NCBI GenBank assembly: GCA_963741625.1
Contig: CAVUIT010000018.1
Span: forward strand, 62,001-126,000
From: CAWBBA01 sp963741625
Lineage (GTDB): Bacteria > Desulfobacterota > Desulfomonilia > Desulfomonilales > Desulfomonilaceae
DNA length: 64,000 nucleotides
Reading direction: 5' to 3'
Shown: piece by piece, positions 8,990 to 18,276 of the stretch
Layout of the letters: each line of letters begins with the position of its first letter
Numbering within the stretch: position 1 is the stretch's first letter
Made by a program: the position numbers and the translations under genes
Notes under the pieces: model-generated
What the model was told of the DNA's origin: nothing
Databases searched by the model: none
Seen by the model: only the letters and a program-made list of their open reading frames with translations

Positions 8990-10693
8990 ATGGGAAAAAG
9001 GCTCTATGTGCGTCAGCTAATGTTCTTGGGATTAGGCCTGTGGGCATGCTTTTGTTTTATCTCGCCGCCTGCATGCGCTTGGGAATTTCAGATGGAGGGC
9101 CAATTCAATTGGGGCTATCAATGGTTTAGTCAAACCGGACATCAAGGATTCTTTGGACCGTACAATAGTGACAGTGGATCAGGAACTACGACCGCGAACC
9201 TAAATTTTTGGAGCGGCGGACTAATGGACACGGATTTGAGCGCCGGTGCAGATCAGCACTGGACCAATTTCAACGTAAAGATCCAACCTACTGTAAAAAT
9301 AAATGAGGCAATCCGAATCAGAGGACAGTATCGAATCGGCCTATTTGGTGATCCGACAGCCGACAACGATTACCACACTCACTATTACCCCGGTGTTGAC
9401 AACGCTATTAGCGAAGGAAAGTGGACGCTCTTATGGGTTACCGCCCAAACTCCGGTGGGCACGTTTGCCGTCGGAAAAAGGAGGTGGCTCTGGGGAACCG
9501 GCTTGCAATATGATGGTTTGGATAGTGCCAGCACTGAATCCGCGCTTTTAGTGTCTCCGTTCGGGCCGCTGGATATTGGAATTGGATTCTCACCGTACAG
9601 GTTTGCAGGAGGTGCCCCTCGACCGCCTACAATCTTCCCTATCCCGCTGCCAATTTTGCAAATAGATCCTTATGACTTAAACGGCCGACAATATTACAAC
9701 CATTCAGAAAAAAGCGGTTCCTTTTCCAGAGACTTTCTAGGCTTCGTAAGATACTCCCAAGGACCTCTTCAGGCGGGAGTTATCAGCAATTACGGAAGTT
9801 TTCATATTGGTCCTGAATCTCGTTTAGGCGGCAACACCTTTTTGGCTCAAGACTCTGCATTGTTTCACGGTTCCGTCTTTGTGAAATACAATAACGGAAG
9901 GCTTTTCTTCAATAGTGAAGCTGCCTGGCTGTACTGGACTGATCGTTTTTCAGGGCAAATCCAGGAAGTGGGGCCACCGAATCCGAGATATATCGAGCAA
10001 TGGCGATATATGACCGAATGTGGAATTATATTTGGCCCTGCCAAGGTCAGCTTTCTTCATGCCTGGCTGCCAGGGCCAGATAGAAGAAATGGTGCATTGA
10101 TTGGCAAGCAGTCCGCCGCGTTCACATGGCATCCGACTTTTGATAGCCATCTGGGCAATTTTTCAGTTTTCAGACCGTACGCCTATATCTTAGCCTATAG
10201 TTACGGCGCTGGGCTGAAAGCGTACGATTTGTCCGCGAACGGCTTTATGCGAGACGCTTGGGTGTTGGCCGCAAGACTGGATTATGCCATCGCCTCTAAT
10301 TTGAACTTGTTTACAAGTGCGATTTGGGCTGAGAGAACTGCCAAGGGATATGGATGGGGATGTCTCGCTCCAAATGATGCCGCTTTCAATGGAATCCCGA
10401 ATGACGGCAACATAAGCCTGAATATCAATGGGGTGGCAGGGTCCCCAAACATCCCCGATGGGGCGCTCGGTTACGAAATCTCAAGCGGGGTCGACTGGAA
10501 GCTTTTGGAAGGATGGACACTTAGCGGTGTATTCGCTTTTTGGCAGCCCGGCAAATGGTTCAACTATGCGTGCATCGACCGATCAGTCCCCGGCTGGAAC
10601 GTCCCGGGTCCAGGCAATCTTTACGGGATTAGACCGGACAGACAGATCGATCCGGTGATGGGAGGAGAGGTGTCGATGAGTTTTGGGTTTTAG
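8990..10693 (+). CDS. Outer-membrane beta-barrel (porin-like) protein
   Basis: 567 residues from the ATG at 8990; the open frame reaches back to 8939 but the signal peptide (LMFLGLGLWACFCFISPPACAWEF) fits the later start. The mature protein is rich in aromatic and Gly residues with alternating hydrophobic strands (e.g. GTFAVGKRRWLWGTGLQYDG, LGYEISSGVDWKLLEGWTLSG) and ends in MSFGF, a terminal Phe as in outer-membrane barrels recognised by BAM. Probably a channel or transporter; substrate unknown. Divergent from the small exported proteins at 7.5-8.7 kb. Similar architecture, but no clear sequence likeness, to 49653..50582. Confidence 0.7.
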   Translation: MGKRLYVRQLMFLGLGLWACFCFISPPACAWEFQMEGQFNWGYQWFSQTGHQGFFGPYNSDSGSGTTTANLNFWSGGLMDTDLSAGADQHWTNFNVKIQPTVKINEAIRIRGQYRIGLFGDPTADNDYHTHYYPGVDNAISEGKWTLLWVTAQTPVGTFAVGKRRWLWGTGLQYDGLDSASTESALLVSPFGPLDIGIGFSPYRFAGGAPRPPTIFPIPLPILQIDPYDLNGRQYYNHSEKSGSFSRDFLGFVRYSQGPLQAGVISNYGSFHIGPESRLGGNTFLAQDSALFHGSVFVKYNNGRLFFNSEAAWLYWTDRFSGQIQEVGPPNPRYIEQWRYMTECGIIFGPAKVSFLHAWLPGPDRRNGALIGKQSAAFTWHPTFDSHLGNFSVFRPYAYILAYSYGAGLKAYDLSANGFMRDAWVLAARLDYAIASNLNLFTSAIWAERTAKGYGWGCLAPNDAAFNGIPNDGNISLNINGVAGSPNIPDGALGYEISSGVDWKLLEGWTLSGVFAFWQPGKWFNYACIDRSVPGWNVPGPGNLYGIRPDRQIDPVMGGEVSMSFGF

Positions 10694-10736
10694 GGCATCG
10701 GGACGATTTCTCGGATTACCGAAAATAGCGTTCAAA

Positions 10737-11021
10737 ATGAAACATATATTGATAGTTTTGGGAGTCGTTGCGTCATGGGTGCAGTTGTTCCTGATTATCA
10801 CGGCTTTGTGCCATCCGAATAGCTCGATTCCCTGTGGCTGGGTGGGGTTTAGAGAACCCCAGGGCTACAAGAATGACGCCACTTACCACGAATTGAGTCG
10901 TTTGTGGACCATCAAGATCGCTTCCGCGTCGGCCAATGGAGAAGAAGATTCGGAAGACGACAAGAAGGACGATGAAGATCAAGGACAAAATAGGCTGTGG
11001 GACGCTGTTCTTCTTGGTTGA
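10737..11021 (+). CDS. Possible small membrane-anchored acidic protein
   Basis: 94 residues with a hydrophobic N terminus (MKHILIVLGVVASWVQLFLIITAL), a middle part with two Cys, and a very acidic patch (GEEDSEDDKKDDEDQGQ). It begins 44 bp after the barrel gene on the same strand, so coupling is possible, but the ribosome site is weak. No homologue recognised; it may be a chance frame. Confidence 0.35.
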   Translation: MKHILIVLGVVASWVQLFLIITALCHPNSSIPCGWVGFREPQGYKNDATYHELSRLWTIKIASASANGEEDSEDDKKDDEDQGQNRLWDAVLLG

Positions 11022-11187
11022 CAGATCCGCTTGAAATGAAGTTTCCAGATCCACCCATCCGGTGGTTTGGAGAACGGAGGGGACCATGTCACGAATTTTG
11101 CACCTTGCTCAAGCGAAGTGTTAAAATAATATAGAAATAGGGGGGTCAATCTTTTCTGCCGACGGTACTTCAAGAAAGGGGCATGTC

Positions 11188-11506
11188 ATGGCCATCAAAG
11201 TGCTGATTACCAGAAGTTTCAGGCCGGACAACCTGAAACAAGCGTCCAGGCTTCTCATGGAACTCAGATCGTTAGCCACGCTTCAGAAGGGTTACATGTC
11301 GGGAGAAACGCTTGTGAGCGCAAATGACCCCAATAAGCTGACCGTCCTAAGCACCTGGATCAGCCAAAAACGCTGGGAGGAATGGCAGCAGTCTTCAGAG
11401 AGAAAAAAGTTCTCTCAAGAAGATTGAAACGTTGCTTGAATCCCCCGAGGAGACGGAGGTGTTTCTGGTTGGTGAAAAGTCGCCTGAATGGGTAGATATG
11501 GCCTGA
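11188..11506 (+). CDS. Antibiotic-biosynthesis-monooxygenase (ABM) fold protein (one frameshift)
   Basis: Corrected length is 105 residues, normal for this dimeric alpha-beta fold. The first 75 residues (MAIKVLITRSFRP.., GYMSGETLVSANDPNKLTVLSTW, RWEEWQQSSERKKF) match the ABM pattern. The natural end follows in the +1 frame: LKKIETLLESPEETEVFLVGEKSPEW. One extra base near 11415 (TTC T CTC) otherwise truncates the protein after SQED. Upstream AAAGGGG precedes the ATG. Members are stress or haem-related monooxygenases or of unknown role; nothing nearby narrows it. Confidence 0.7.
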
Positions 11507-11635
11507 TGGCTCGCGGCTGTTTACTTCCAAGTGGGGTGTTCTCGCTAGAGGATTGCCGCGCAACTACACTCATTGGCGCCATCGCGCCGCGAACTCGGGA
11601 AAGTCCCACGGGACGCGGGATAACGCAACAGCATC

Positions 11636-12631
11636 CTAATCTGACATGTCATCCGAAATATAGACCACCTTGCTTCCTTGAGGCTCAAACATGAACGGGA
11701 GTTCCTGAAGGTCCCGGAGAGCCTCTCGGACGCGATCCTGGTTCTGCTGTTCAACATAGAACAAGAGAAATCCTCCGCCTCCTGCTCCCAAAAGCTTTCC
11801 GCCTATGGCTCCCACCTCACGCGCAGATTCGTAATAGCTATTGATAGCGTCATTGCTGATAGTCTCTACCAGTGTGCGTTTGAGAAGCCACCCCGTGTGG
11901 AGGATTTCGCCGAACCTGTTGAGAGAACGACCGTCCTTGAGAACTTCCAGGGCTCGGCCGCAAAGGTCCTTCATCCGGGCAAGGACATCCATTTTTTGTT
12001 GTGTGGCCGCTCGTTGCACCTCGAGTATATCTCCTGCGCGTCGGGCCGTCCCGGTGTAAAACATGAGGAGATTGGCCTGTAGGGCCATTTTGGTGGCGTG
12101 AGAGCAGATGACGGGGTCTACGAAAACTGTCTCATCCGGATTAAAGCGGATGTGGCAGATCCCTCCATACGCGGCAATGTATTGGTCCTGTTTGCCGATG
12201 GGGTCGCCCAACCGTTGAATTTCTATTTCACAGGCCTCTCTAGCGAGTTGTGCCCCGGAGACGTACTCACCTTTGAACGTGTGCAAAGCGTGAAGAAGTC
12301 CCACGGCATAAGAACTCGAAGAGCCGAGGCCGGTGCCCGCGGGAATGTCGGCCATGGAAGTAATTTCGACCCTGTCCACCACCCCTGTCATTTTCATGGC
12401 TTCGCGGATTATAGGATGGGAGATCTCGTCTACCGAATCGACGAGTTCCGATTGGGAATATTTCAGCAAAATGCGGTGACGGAAGTAGCGGCTCAGCCGG
12501 TTAACGGTAATATACACGTATTTATTCAGACTCGTGCTGACCACTGCGCCCTGTTGGTGCAGATAGTATGCGGGAAGGTCTGTCCCCCCTCCGCAAAAGC
12601 TTACACGAAGCGGCGTACGAGTGATGATCAT
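11636..12631 (-). CDS. GHMP kinase, D-glycero-D-manno-heptose 7-phosphate kinase-like
   Basis: 331 residues, full length for HddA-type kinases. Motif 1 RTPLRVSFCGGGTDLPAYY is at the N terminus, the ATP loop PAGTGLGSSSSYAVGLLHAL is near residue 100, DPIGKQDQYIAAYGG follows, and the C-terminal GHMP motif GGKLLGAGGGGFLLFY is near residue 280. It would phosphorylate a sugar (heptose 7-phosphate or related) for a nucleotide-activated surface sugar. The start has GGGAGGTG five bases upstream. No other heptose genes are adjacent, so the exact substrate is open; related fucose or galactose kinases share these motifs. Confidence 0.82.
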   Translation of the reverse strand: MIITRTPLRVSFCGGGTDLPAYYLHQQGAVVSTSLNKYVYITVNRLSRYFRHRILLKYSQSELVDSVDEISHPIIREAMKMTGVVDRVEITSMADIPAGTGLGSSSSYAVGLLHALHTFKGEYVSGAQLAREACEIEIQRLGDPIGKQDQYIAAYGGICHIRFNPDETVFVDPVICSHATKMALQANLLMFYTGTARRAGDILEVQRAATQQKMDVLARMKDLCGRALEVLKDGRSLNRFGEILHTGWLLKRTLVETISNDAINSYYESAREVGAIGGKLLGAGGGGFLLFYVEQQNQDRVREALRDLQELPFMFEPQGSKVVYISDDMSD

Positions 12632-12989
12632 GGGTCACCTCCCTCGGAAAGGGCACCGGTCACAACATATCACGTGTGGTGGATGGATCATCACCTTAGA
12701 TCGGCGGTAATATGCGAAGAATCACGGCCTGTTTTGTATGCCCCGTCCCGAAAGACCGCCCACCGGAGAAAGTATCTCCCGGGACGGGGTAACCATCAAC
12801 CCTCCATTCACAAACACAAAAACCAAAAATACTCCGGATCGCGGTGAGTGAGGAGGATATTCGAGGAGGTACGATCGAGTCAAGACTTTTTACCGGCCTT
12901 ATTGGCAAAACCCCGTGTGGCCGTGGTTTTGGGCCAGGTTTTTCAAAGTGGACACTTGCTGTTTCCAAGAAGGTCTGGTTCTTCATCTG
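12632..12989. other. Intergenic stretch
   Basis: Between two genes on the same strand. No gene, RNA or convincing terminator seen. Confidence 0.4.
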
Positions 12990-14249
12990 CTAAGAAAAAT
13001 CCGCTTCTATTCGTTCAATTACCGCGGATGCAAAGCCGGAACAGGAGACTTCCCGTGAGCCGGGCATCAGTCGGGCCAAGTCGTAGGTGACGGTCCCCCT
13101 CTGAATCGCCTCGGAGATGCCCGCTGCAATCAGCACCGCAGCCTTCTCCCAGCCCATATGTTCAAGCATCATGGCCCCTGACAGAAGCAAAGAGCCGGGA
13201 TTCACCTTGTTCAGCCCAGCGTACTTCGGCGCGCTGCCGTGTGTAGCTTCAAAGATCGCGCAGCGGTCTCCTATATTCGCGCCGGGGGCCATCCCCAGAC
13301 CGCCCACCTGAGCAGCCAGCGCATCGGACAGGTAGTCACCATTTAGATTGGGCAAGGCGAGTACTTCATACTCTTTTGGCCGGAGCAAGACCTGCTGAAA
13401 CATGGCATCGGCTATCCTGTCGTTTAGCAGGACCTTGCCTTGCGGAATTACCCCGTCAAGGTCTTTCACGAGATCTTGCTCCGAGACGACTTTGTCAGAG
13501 AATTCTTCCAGTGCCAATTCATAGCCCCAATCTCGAAAAGCCCCTTCAGTAAACTTCATTATGTTGCCCTTGTGAACCAGTGTGACTCGTTGTTTTCCTT
13601 TATCGAGCGCGTACTGGATCGCACGCCGGACCAGCCGTTTTGTGGCCCTTGGACTCATGGGCTTGAGTCCAATGCCCGAAGAAGGGTCCAATTGAACATC
13701 CATGTCGGCTTTGAGGAAGCTAATAATTCTTCCGGCTTCTTCACTTCCCGATTTCCATTCGATGCCGGCATACACGTCTTCCGTGTTTTCCCGGAAAACA
13801 ACCATGTCGACATCTTCAGGGCGCCGCACTGGCGAGGGAGTGCCGGATATGTATCGCACCGGCCGTACACAAGCGTACAAATCCAACTTCTGGCGGAGAG
13901 TAACATTCAGACTTCGAAAGCCCCCTCCGACGGGCGTCGTCAGAGGACCTTTGATAACAACTACGGCTCGCTGGATAGCCTCCAGGGAATGGTCAGGGAG
14001 GTGTTCCCCGTAATTGAGCAGGGACTTTTCTCCCGCGGGGATCTCCCACCATTGTATTTGGCGAGCACCGTTCCATGCCTTGCGTACGGCAGCATCGAAC
14101 ACCGGCCGCGAAGCAGCCCAGATGTCAGGGCCTACGCCATCGCCTTCGATGAATCCCACAATGGGATTGTCCGGCACATTCAGTTGTCCGCCCTCTATCC
14201 GGGTGATCCATGCTCCGTCAACCGGAGGGGGCGCAAAAGAGTTTTCCAT
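12990..14249 (-). CDS. icd: NADP-type isocitrate dehydrogenase
   Basis: 419 residues from the ATG at 14249 (GGAGAAAAG upstream; a TTG at 14252 is one codon before). Converts isocitrate to 2-oxoglutarate and CO2 in the cytoplasm, part of the TCA or glutamate route. Visible: VGFIEGDGVGPDIW at the N terminus, phosphate/substrate loop RSLNVTLRQKLDLYACVRPVRY, FRENTEDVYAGIEW, VHKGNIMKFTEGAF, NLNGDYLSDALAAQVGGLGMAPGANIG and the cofactor region ATHGSAPKYAGLNKVNPGSLLLSG. Length and motifs fit the E. coli-type enzyme. The last residues are AVIERIEADFS. Confidence 0.92.
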   Translation of the reverse strand: MENSFAPPPVDGAWITRIEGGQLNVPDNPIVGFIEGDGVGPDIWAASRPVFDAAVRKAWNGARQIQWWEIPAGEKSLLNYGEHLPDHSLEAIQRAVVVIKGPLTTPVGGGFRSLNVTLRQKLDLYACVRPVRYISGTPSPVRRPEDVDMVVFRENTEDVYAGIEWKSGSEEAGRIISFLKADMDVQLDPSSGIGLKPMSPRATKRLVRRAIQYALDKGKQRVTLVHKGNIMKFTEGAFRDWGYELALEEFSDKVVSEQDLVKDLDGVIPQGKVLLNDRIADAMFQQVLLRPKEYEVLALPNLNGDYLSDALAAQVGGLGMAPGANIGDRCAIFEATHGSAPKYAGLNKVNPGSLLLSGAMMLEHMGWEKAAVLIAAGISEAIQRGTVTYDLARLMPGSREVSCSGFASAVIERIEADFS

Positions 14250-14408
14250 CAATCTTTTCTCCGTAATGCTATGTCAAAGCGACTGAACCACGTGGGTTTC
14301 CTTCATTGATCCCGTCGCGCAATTCGGAACCGATGATGACGCAACTCGTTTCATACCAACTCCCATAGCTAGAAAGCTACAACAAAGCATGGAAACGCTC
14401 GAAACATT

Positions 14409-14471
14409 GGTGCCACGGACGTGCCGTCCGGCTCGTCCGTGCACGGATGAGCTTTGCACATCCGTGGCACC
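14409..14471. repeat. Inverted repeat with perfect 11-bp arms
   Basis: GGTGCCACGGA at 14409..14419 and its exact reverse complement at 14461..14471, with further short palindromes (GACGTGCCGTC region) between. Lies between divergently placed ends of icd (start) and prmA (end). Looks like one of the dispersed palindromic repeats of this genome; a terminator for prmA lacks a T-tract. Confidence 0.5.
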
Positions 14472-14536
14472 CCGCGTTCCGCTGCAGGGCTGTCCCACCG
14501 GGAACGGGATATCACTTGTCTACAAGCGAATTGGTA

Positions 14537-15353
14537 TTACTCTATAGAACATCGCCTGGCAGTTGTGAAGGTCACCCACGGATGATCCACGCTGTGGCGG
14601 CAGGTTTCGTATCCCAGGTCTGAAAAGAGTTCCTTGAGTGTTTCCCCCTGTTGTTCGTTGATTCCTGACACAATCCAGAATCTGTGGAGAGCTGCCCCTC
14701 TCAAGGGGATAAGCTCCCTCAATACATGGAAAGGTAGATTTGCAGTCACGAGATCAAAGGGTTGGTCAATGAACAATCTGGCCTCTCCCTCTTCAACGAG
14801 AATGAGATTGTCGAGCGAGTTTGTTTTCACGTTTTCCCTGGCTGTCCGGACAGCCAAGCGGTTTCGATCGACGGCCAGCACGCGTTTGACTCCCATGCGT
14901 GCAGCCGCGAGCGCGAGGATCCCGCTCCCCGTTCCCAAATCGAGCATAGAAGTTATAAGCTCGGCTCTGACGATCTCTTCCATGAAACCGAGGCAACAAT
15001 TTGTGGTGGGGTGGCTGCCATCCCCGAATACCACTGATGGGTCCAGTAATAGGGCCTCTGGAGGCGGCGCGGGATGGTCCGGGCCGACAAAGCAGACCCC
15101 GGCTACCTTGATGCCGTGCGGAGGTAGGCCAGTTTGCCAGTCCCCGTACTGCATTTCGTGGCGAGACCCCAGAGCCAATCCGCTGGCGCAGACTTGATCG
15201 GTTGACGTATTCGTCTTCCGGTTTGGTGAAAAAAAGGTAAGAGAATCCTTCCTCGTTCCATAGTCCGATAAACGAGGCGGGAGGATCGGAAAGGTAGTCT
15301 CCAGGATCCCCCCGAATTTCATAAATGTAGAGCAACGTGCTGGGGGGGATCAT
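14537..15353 (-). CDS. prmA: Ribosomal protein L11 methyltransferase-like (one frameshift)
   Basis: Corrected length is 271 residues. N-terminal part in one frame: LYIYEIRGD, GLWNEEGFSYLFFTKPEDEYV, which is typical of the PrmA substrate-recognition domain. The SAM domain in the next frame has DPSVVFGDGSHPTTNCCLGFME, MLDLGTGSGILALAAARMG, VDRNRLAVRTARENVKTN and TANLPFHVL. PrmA trimethylates ribosomal protein L11. One extra base near 15200 separates the parts. The usual NPP(Y/F) motif is replaced by NLPF, as is normal in PrmA (N-[IL]-x), supporting the protein-methylating type rather than a nucleic-acid enzyme. Confidence 0.82.
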
Positions 15354-15395
15354 ATTCCAGAGTTCTCGCAGTGGAAAGGCAACTAGGAAGCTCTA

Positions 15396-15977
15396 TCAGT
15401 CCTCTGATTTCATTTCCCCGACATCATGAACAATGGCCAAATAAATGTCCACAGCTTCGAGCAGGGCGCTTTTGGCTTCGGCCAGATCGGCAACCTCACT
15501 TGCGGTCAGGTAGTCTCGCTTGAGCAGGCTGTCTATCCTTTGATTGATCTGAATGATTTGCTCCGGAGAGGCCAGTTCGCCAATATCAAGCTCGGCCTGT
15601 TCCATCAGTTCGGACGGCGCCTCAGCTTCCGAAGGAGTAAGTTGGTCGATCCAGCCATCTGCCTCCTTCCATTTGCTGATTGTTGCGGGACTTACTCCAA
15701 CCTTCTTCGCGAGGTCTTTGTTGGTTATGTTTCCCCCAACTTCCATGTACATCTTCACAGCTTTGTCACGAGCGGCCTTCTTCCTTACCACACCGGCGGC
15801 TTCTTTTGGAGCGGCATGCTCTCCTGTCTTCAATTTTGATTCCCAATCGTCGTCACGTTTCCATCGGCCAACAGTCAGGGGGTTTACTTTTACCAGCTTC
15901 GCTATCTCTCTGTTGGTGATTTTGCCCCCGGCCCTGAGAAACATTTTCTCAGCCTGAATTCGCGCTTCCTTTTTCAT
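15396..15977 (-). CDS. Protein with two terminase-small-subunit-like HTH repeats
   Basis: 193 residues from ATG 15977, chosen for GAGGAG upstream; a start at 16016 is possible. It contains two copies of the same helix-turn-helix unit: AEKMFLRAGGKITNREIAKLVKVNPLTVGRWKRDDDW and AVKMYMEVGGNITNKDLAKKVGVSPATISKWKEADGW. These match the N-terminal domain of PBSX-type phage terminase small subunits. The C-terminal 70 residues are acidic helices without motifs. No terminase large subunit is near, and it sits just outside the left attachment repeat at 16266. It may be a domesticated phage DNA-binding protein or regulator. Confidence 0.65.
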   Translation of the reverse strand: MKKEARIQAEKMFLRAGGKITNREIAKLVKVNPLTVGRWKRDDDWESKLKTGEHAAPKEAAGVVRKKAARDKAVKMYMEVGGNITNKDLAKKVGVSPATISKWKEADGWIDQLTPSEAEAPSELMEQAELDIGELASPEQIIQINQRIDSLLKRDYLTASEVADLAEAKSALLEAVDIYLAIVHDVGEMKSED

Positions 15978-16265
15978 TCGTCGCTCCTCTCCCTTTCTCG
16001 AAAGGTACCGCATCACCCCTGTTCAACAAAAATCCAAGTTCCTTTACTCAAACCTTTGCTAACTATCGTACTAAATATAAATAACATGATCCAATAGTCA
16101 ATGCAAAACATTTCCCCAAATTAAGGCTCGGCACGCGCACCCCTGTGTATCCCCTTTTGAATGCGAATCAGCGCAAGTCTTGAATTCGTGCGGAATAAAA
16201 AGTGTAGGCAGGCGCACTGAAAGCGGCAGGACGACGACACTCTATAGAGCGGTGATATACCTGAC

Positions 16266-16325
16266 CTGGTGCCTGAGGACGGACTCGAACCGTCACGGGG
16301 ACAAGCCCCAAGGGATTTTAAGTCC
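16266..16325. repeat. attL: 60-bp direct repeat of tRNA-Leu 3' part
   Basis: Identical over all 60 bases to 29291..29350, which is the CCA end to anticodon-loop part of the tRNA-Leu gene. Flanking bases differ on both sides. Here only the 3' part of the tRNA remains, so it is the left junction of an element that inserted into the tRNA gene. Confidence 0.93.
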
Positions 16326-16612
16326 AGTCCATAGGCGAGCACCACTAACAATATCAATACGTTAACCAGGCCGACCATTCCATCAAAGCACTATAAGTCA
16401 CAACGTTGCATAACCGAAAGACACAAAATTGACACAGCGCGCGTGACGCCCCCGTCACAGGTAATATTGAGATAATATTATCGTTTTTGACTTGACAGCC
16501 GCGTTCTCTCGGGGGCATACTCCCCCCATACCCCACAATGCTAAAGGCCGACAAGAAGGCTGTCATCTTCTCGCCGGCCCGACGCCGCAAACCTTAACAG
16601 GAGGTAAGCAGC

Positions 16613-16633
16613 ATGTTAAAGTATCCCCCTTAG
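16613..16633 (+). other. Six-codon open frame with strong ribosome site
   Basis: AGGAGG at 16600 stands seven bases before ATG, followed by MLKYPP and stop. Two prolines before a stop codon can stall ribosomes, so a leader peptide for the gene at 16701 is conceivable. If one base were missing in CCCCC, the frame would extend to 20 codons ending SASYP. Confidence 0.25.
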
Positions 16634-16700
16634 ACCATCGCGAAGCAATCATCTTTTCAGCTTCATACCCATAATAAAATCTTGGAGAAAGGAAGTTATC

Positions 16701-17162
16701 ATGCCTGGAACGTCAAAGTCCGAAGAAATGGTCACGGAAATTTATCCCGGAGACGATCACCCCTTTCCGATTCCAGAGGAACTTATGCCGCGGATCAGGG
16801 AACTCCGAAGGCATGAGTTCGCGAACCTGTGGCCAAGCTATGGACAGCCGACGTTTTCCGCCCTGTATGGAAAATATGGGCCGGAATTCTTTTCCGCATG
16901 GGAGACTTCCATAATCAAATTAGGAGGCGTCTCTGCCGCCCTGGATCACATGGGAACGCAGCTTCCGGATTGCCCGGAAACGAATATTATAAAGGCGCTT
17001 TCTACGGGTCTTGAAAGGGAAATTTTTCGCTTACAGGCCATTTGGGAATGGGCGCGAGCAACTTGGAAATACGATCCTGTAGTCCGAGCGGCCATGAATC
17101 AGGAGACAGACGCCGGGTCGGAAGAATCTGCGCCGTCATCGGAAGCTCCAGCCATGCAATAG
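16701..17162 (+). CDS. Hypothetical protein, first gene of the element
   Basis: 153 residues, ATG preceded by GAAAGGAAG. Begins with an acidic segment (KSEEMVTEIYPGDDHPFPIPEELMPRI), then helical stretches (FSALYGKYGPEFFSAWETSIIKLGGVSAALDH, TGLEREIFRLQAIWEWARATW) and a Ser/Glu-rich tail. It has no membrane segment or known motif. A GC-rich hairpin follows the stop directly, and an intrinsic terminator lies at 17283, so it is its own transcription unit. Function unknown. Confidence 0.6.
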   Translation: MPGTSKSEEMVTEIYPGDDHPFPIPEELMPRIRELRRHEFANLWPSYGQPTFSALYGKYGPEFFSAWETSIIKLGGVSAALDHMGTQLPDCPETNIIKALSTGLEREIFRLQAIWEWARATWKYDPVVRAAMNQETDAGSEESAPSSEAPAMQ

Positions 17163-17173
17163 CCCCTCGCTCT

Positions 17174-17199
17174 CCCCGGCGGCTGCACGGTTGCCGGGG
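17174..17199 (+). terminator. GC hairpin after 16701 gene
   Basis: CCCCGGC (17174..17180) pairs with GCCGGGG (17193..17199), 12 bases after the stop codon. No T-tract follows, so termination is uncertain. Confidence 0.4.
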
Positions 17200-17282
17200 G
17201 ATTGGCCATCCTGTGAGGCTTGACGCCACCGCACGGCGCTGATAGAATTTAGGAGTGACACACAGACAGAGGTTTTTGATTT

Positions 17283-17324
17283 AAGCCCTGGTGTGGGATT
17301 CCCGGCCGGGGCTTTTTTCTTTTT
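17283..17324 (+). terminator. Intrinsic terminator
   Basis: AAGCCC (17283..17288) pairs with GGGCTT (17309..17314) with extra pairing inside; the descending arm runs into TTTTTTCTTTTT. Confidence 0.7.
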
Positions 17325-18276
17325 CGATGAGGGGGACTTCCCTCCACTTGAGTGCCGTTTCAATTCCTTGGCTATCATTACCTCACGGCGTTTGTAGCAA
17401 GACTCGCTGATTCAGATGCAATATTTGGATTATGGGTTCTGCGGGTCAAGAAAGGGCGAAGTCCAAAAAAAATGGAAACGCCGCGCGAGAGGGGGTCTGT
17501 GGCACGATGTTTCCGATTAAAAAGAGTTTTCCAATTTTGGAAATGGATGCGAGTAGATTATCACGACGGGAATTTTTTTGACAAGGAAATCTGCGCAGCA
17601 CAGAAGCCCGAGGCTATAAAAAACGAAACGCCGGTACCAAGGAGTCAGCAAATGGGCACGGCGTCTCTGTCGAAGGGTATTTACAGATTATCAGGTCAGG
17701 CGGGCTTCTGACAAGAAATTTTCACAGCACAGAGCCACGAGGCTATAAAAACGAAACGCCACGGTACAAGCCAAGGCAAGCCGGGCGTCTCTTACTGAAT
17801 AATAGGTACCCTGTTCATTTCCTGGATGCAGGGGTATGTCAGCGCAGAGTATAAGTTCTGTGAGCCCCTTGGCAACACACGTTCGCACCTCCCTATGGGG
17901 CCCCCTACAGATATCTGAGGCATGAAGCGCCAAAACCCCTCTCCCGGAGTATCCCGCGGACCTGTCACTTTGCGAATTCTTCCGATCTGTCATCCTCACC
18001 TCCCTTTCTAGTCCAGGCCTTACTCTATGCTAACTTAGAAACCTGGACCAGTTTTTGCGGGTTAGGCCAATATCAGGCTCTCAGCGCAAACATTTCAGAA
18101 AAATTTTGTTCAGAGCCGCGACCTTAAATTCCACCTTAATTGGGAATTCCGCCAGCTACCCGATATGATTCCTTTTTTCTGAGAGGGGGGATGCTCAGTT
18201 ATCACCCCGGGTTAAATACTTCCGGTCGAATTCCAAGTATTGCCAGAGCAGGCCAATTCCACGAGAAGCGGCGAGG
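17325..18276. other. Non-coding stretch of the element
   Basis: No convincing protein gene in any frame over 950 bp apart from the structured repeats at 17579..17790. It may encode small RNAs. Confidence 0.4.
17579..17760 (+). repeat. Two imperfect 52-54 bp direct repeats, each leading into a hairpin
   Basis: Copies at 17579..17632 and 17709..17760 share TGACAAG-AAAT, CAGCACAGA, CGAGGCTATAAAAA and CGAAACGCC, and are 130 bp apart. In both, the end ACGCC can pair with a later GGCGT followed by CTCT (17662 and 17786 regions). Each unit therefore looks like a small structured transcript or regulatory site. Confidence 0.5.

Larger units (their letters stand above)
16017..16700. other. Intergenic stretch holding attL and a short leader frame
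   Basis: Apart from attL and the six-codon frame at 16613 no gene is seen. It is AT-rich before attL. Confidence 0.4.

Noticed and set aside
12098..12847. Plus-strand open frame over the GHMP kinase
   Set aside because: Opposite strand of a clear kinase gene; composition of a shadow frame.
13440..14309. Long plus-strand open frame over icd
   Set aside because: Antisense shadow of a well-conserved dehydrogenase; no motifs or ribosome site.
16266..16325. Second tRNA-Leu gene at the left boundary
   Set aside because: Only the 3' 60 bases are present; the 5' half and acceptor partner are missing, so it is an att remnant.
17352..17711. 119-codon frame in the gene-free stretch
   Set aside because: It runs through the structured repeat, has no ribosome site and no recognisable protein features.
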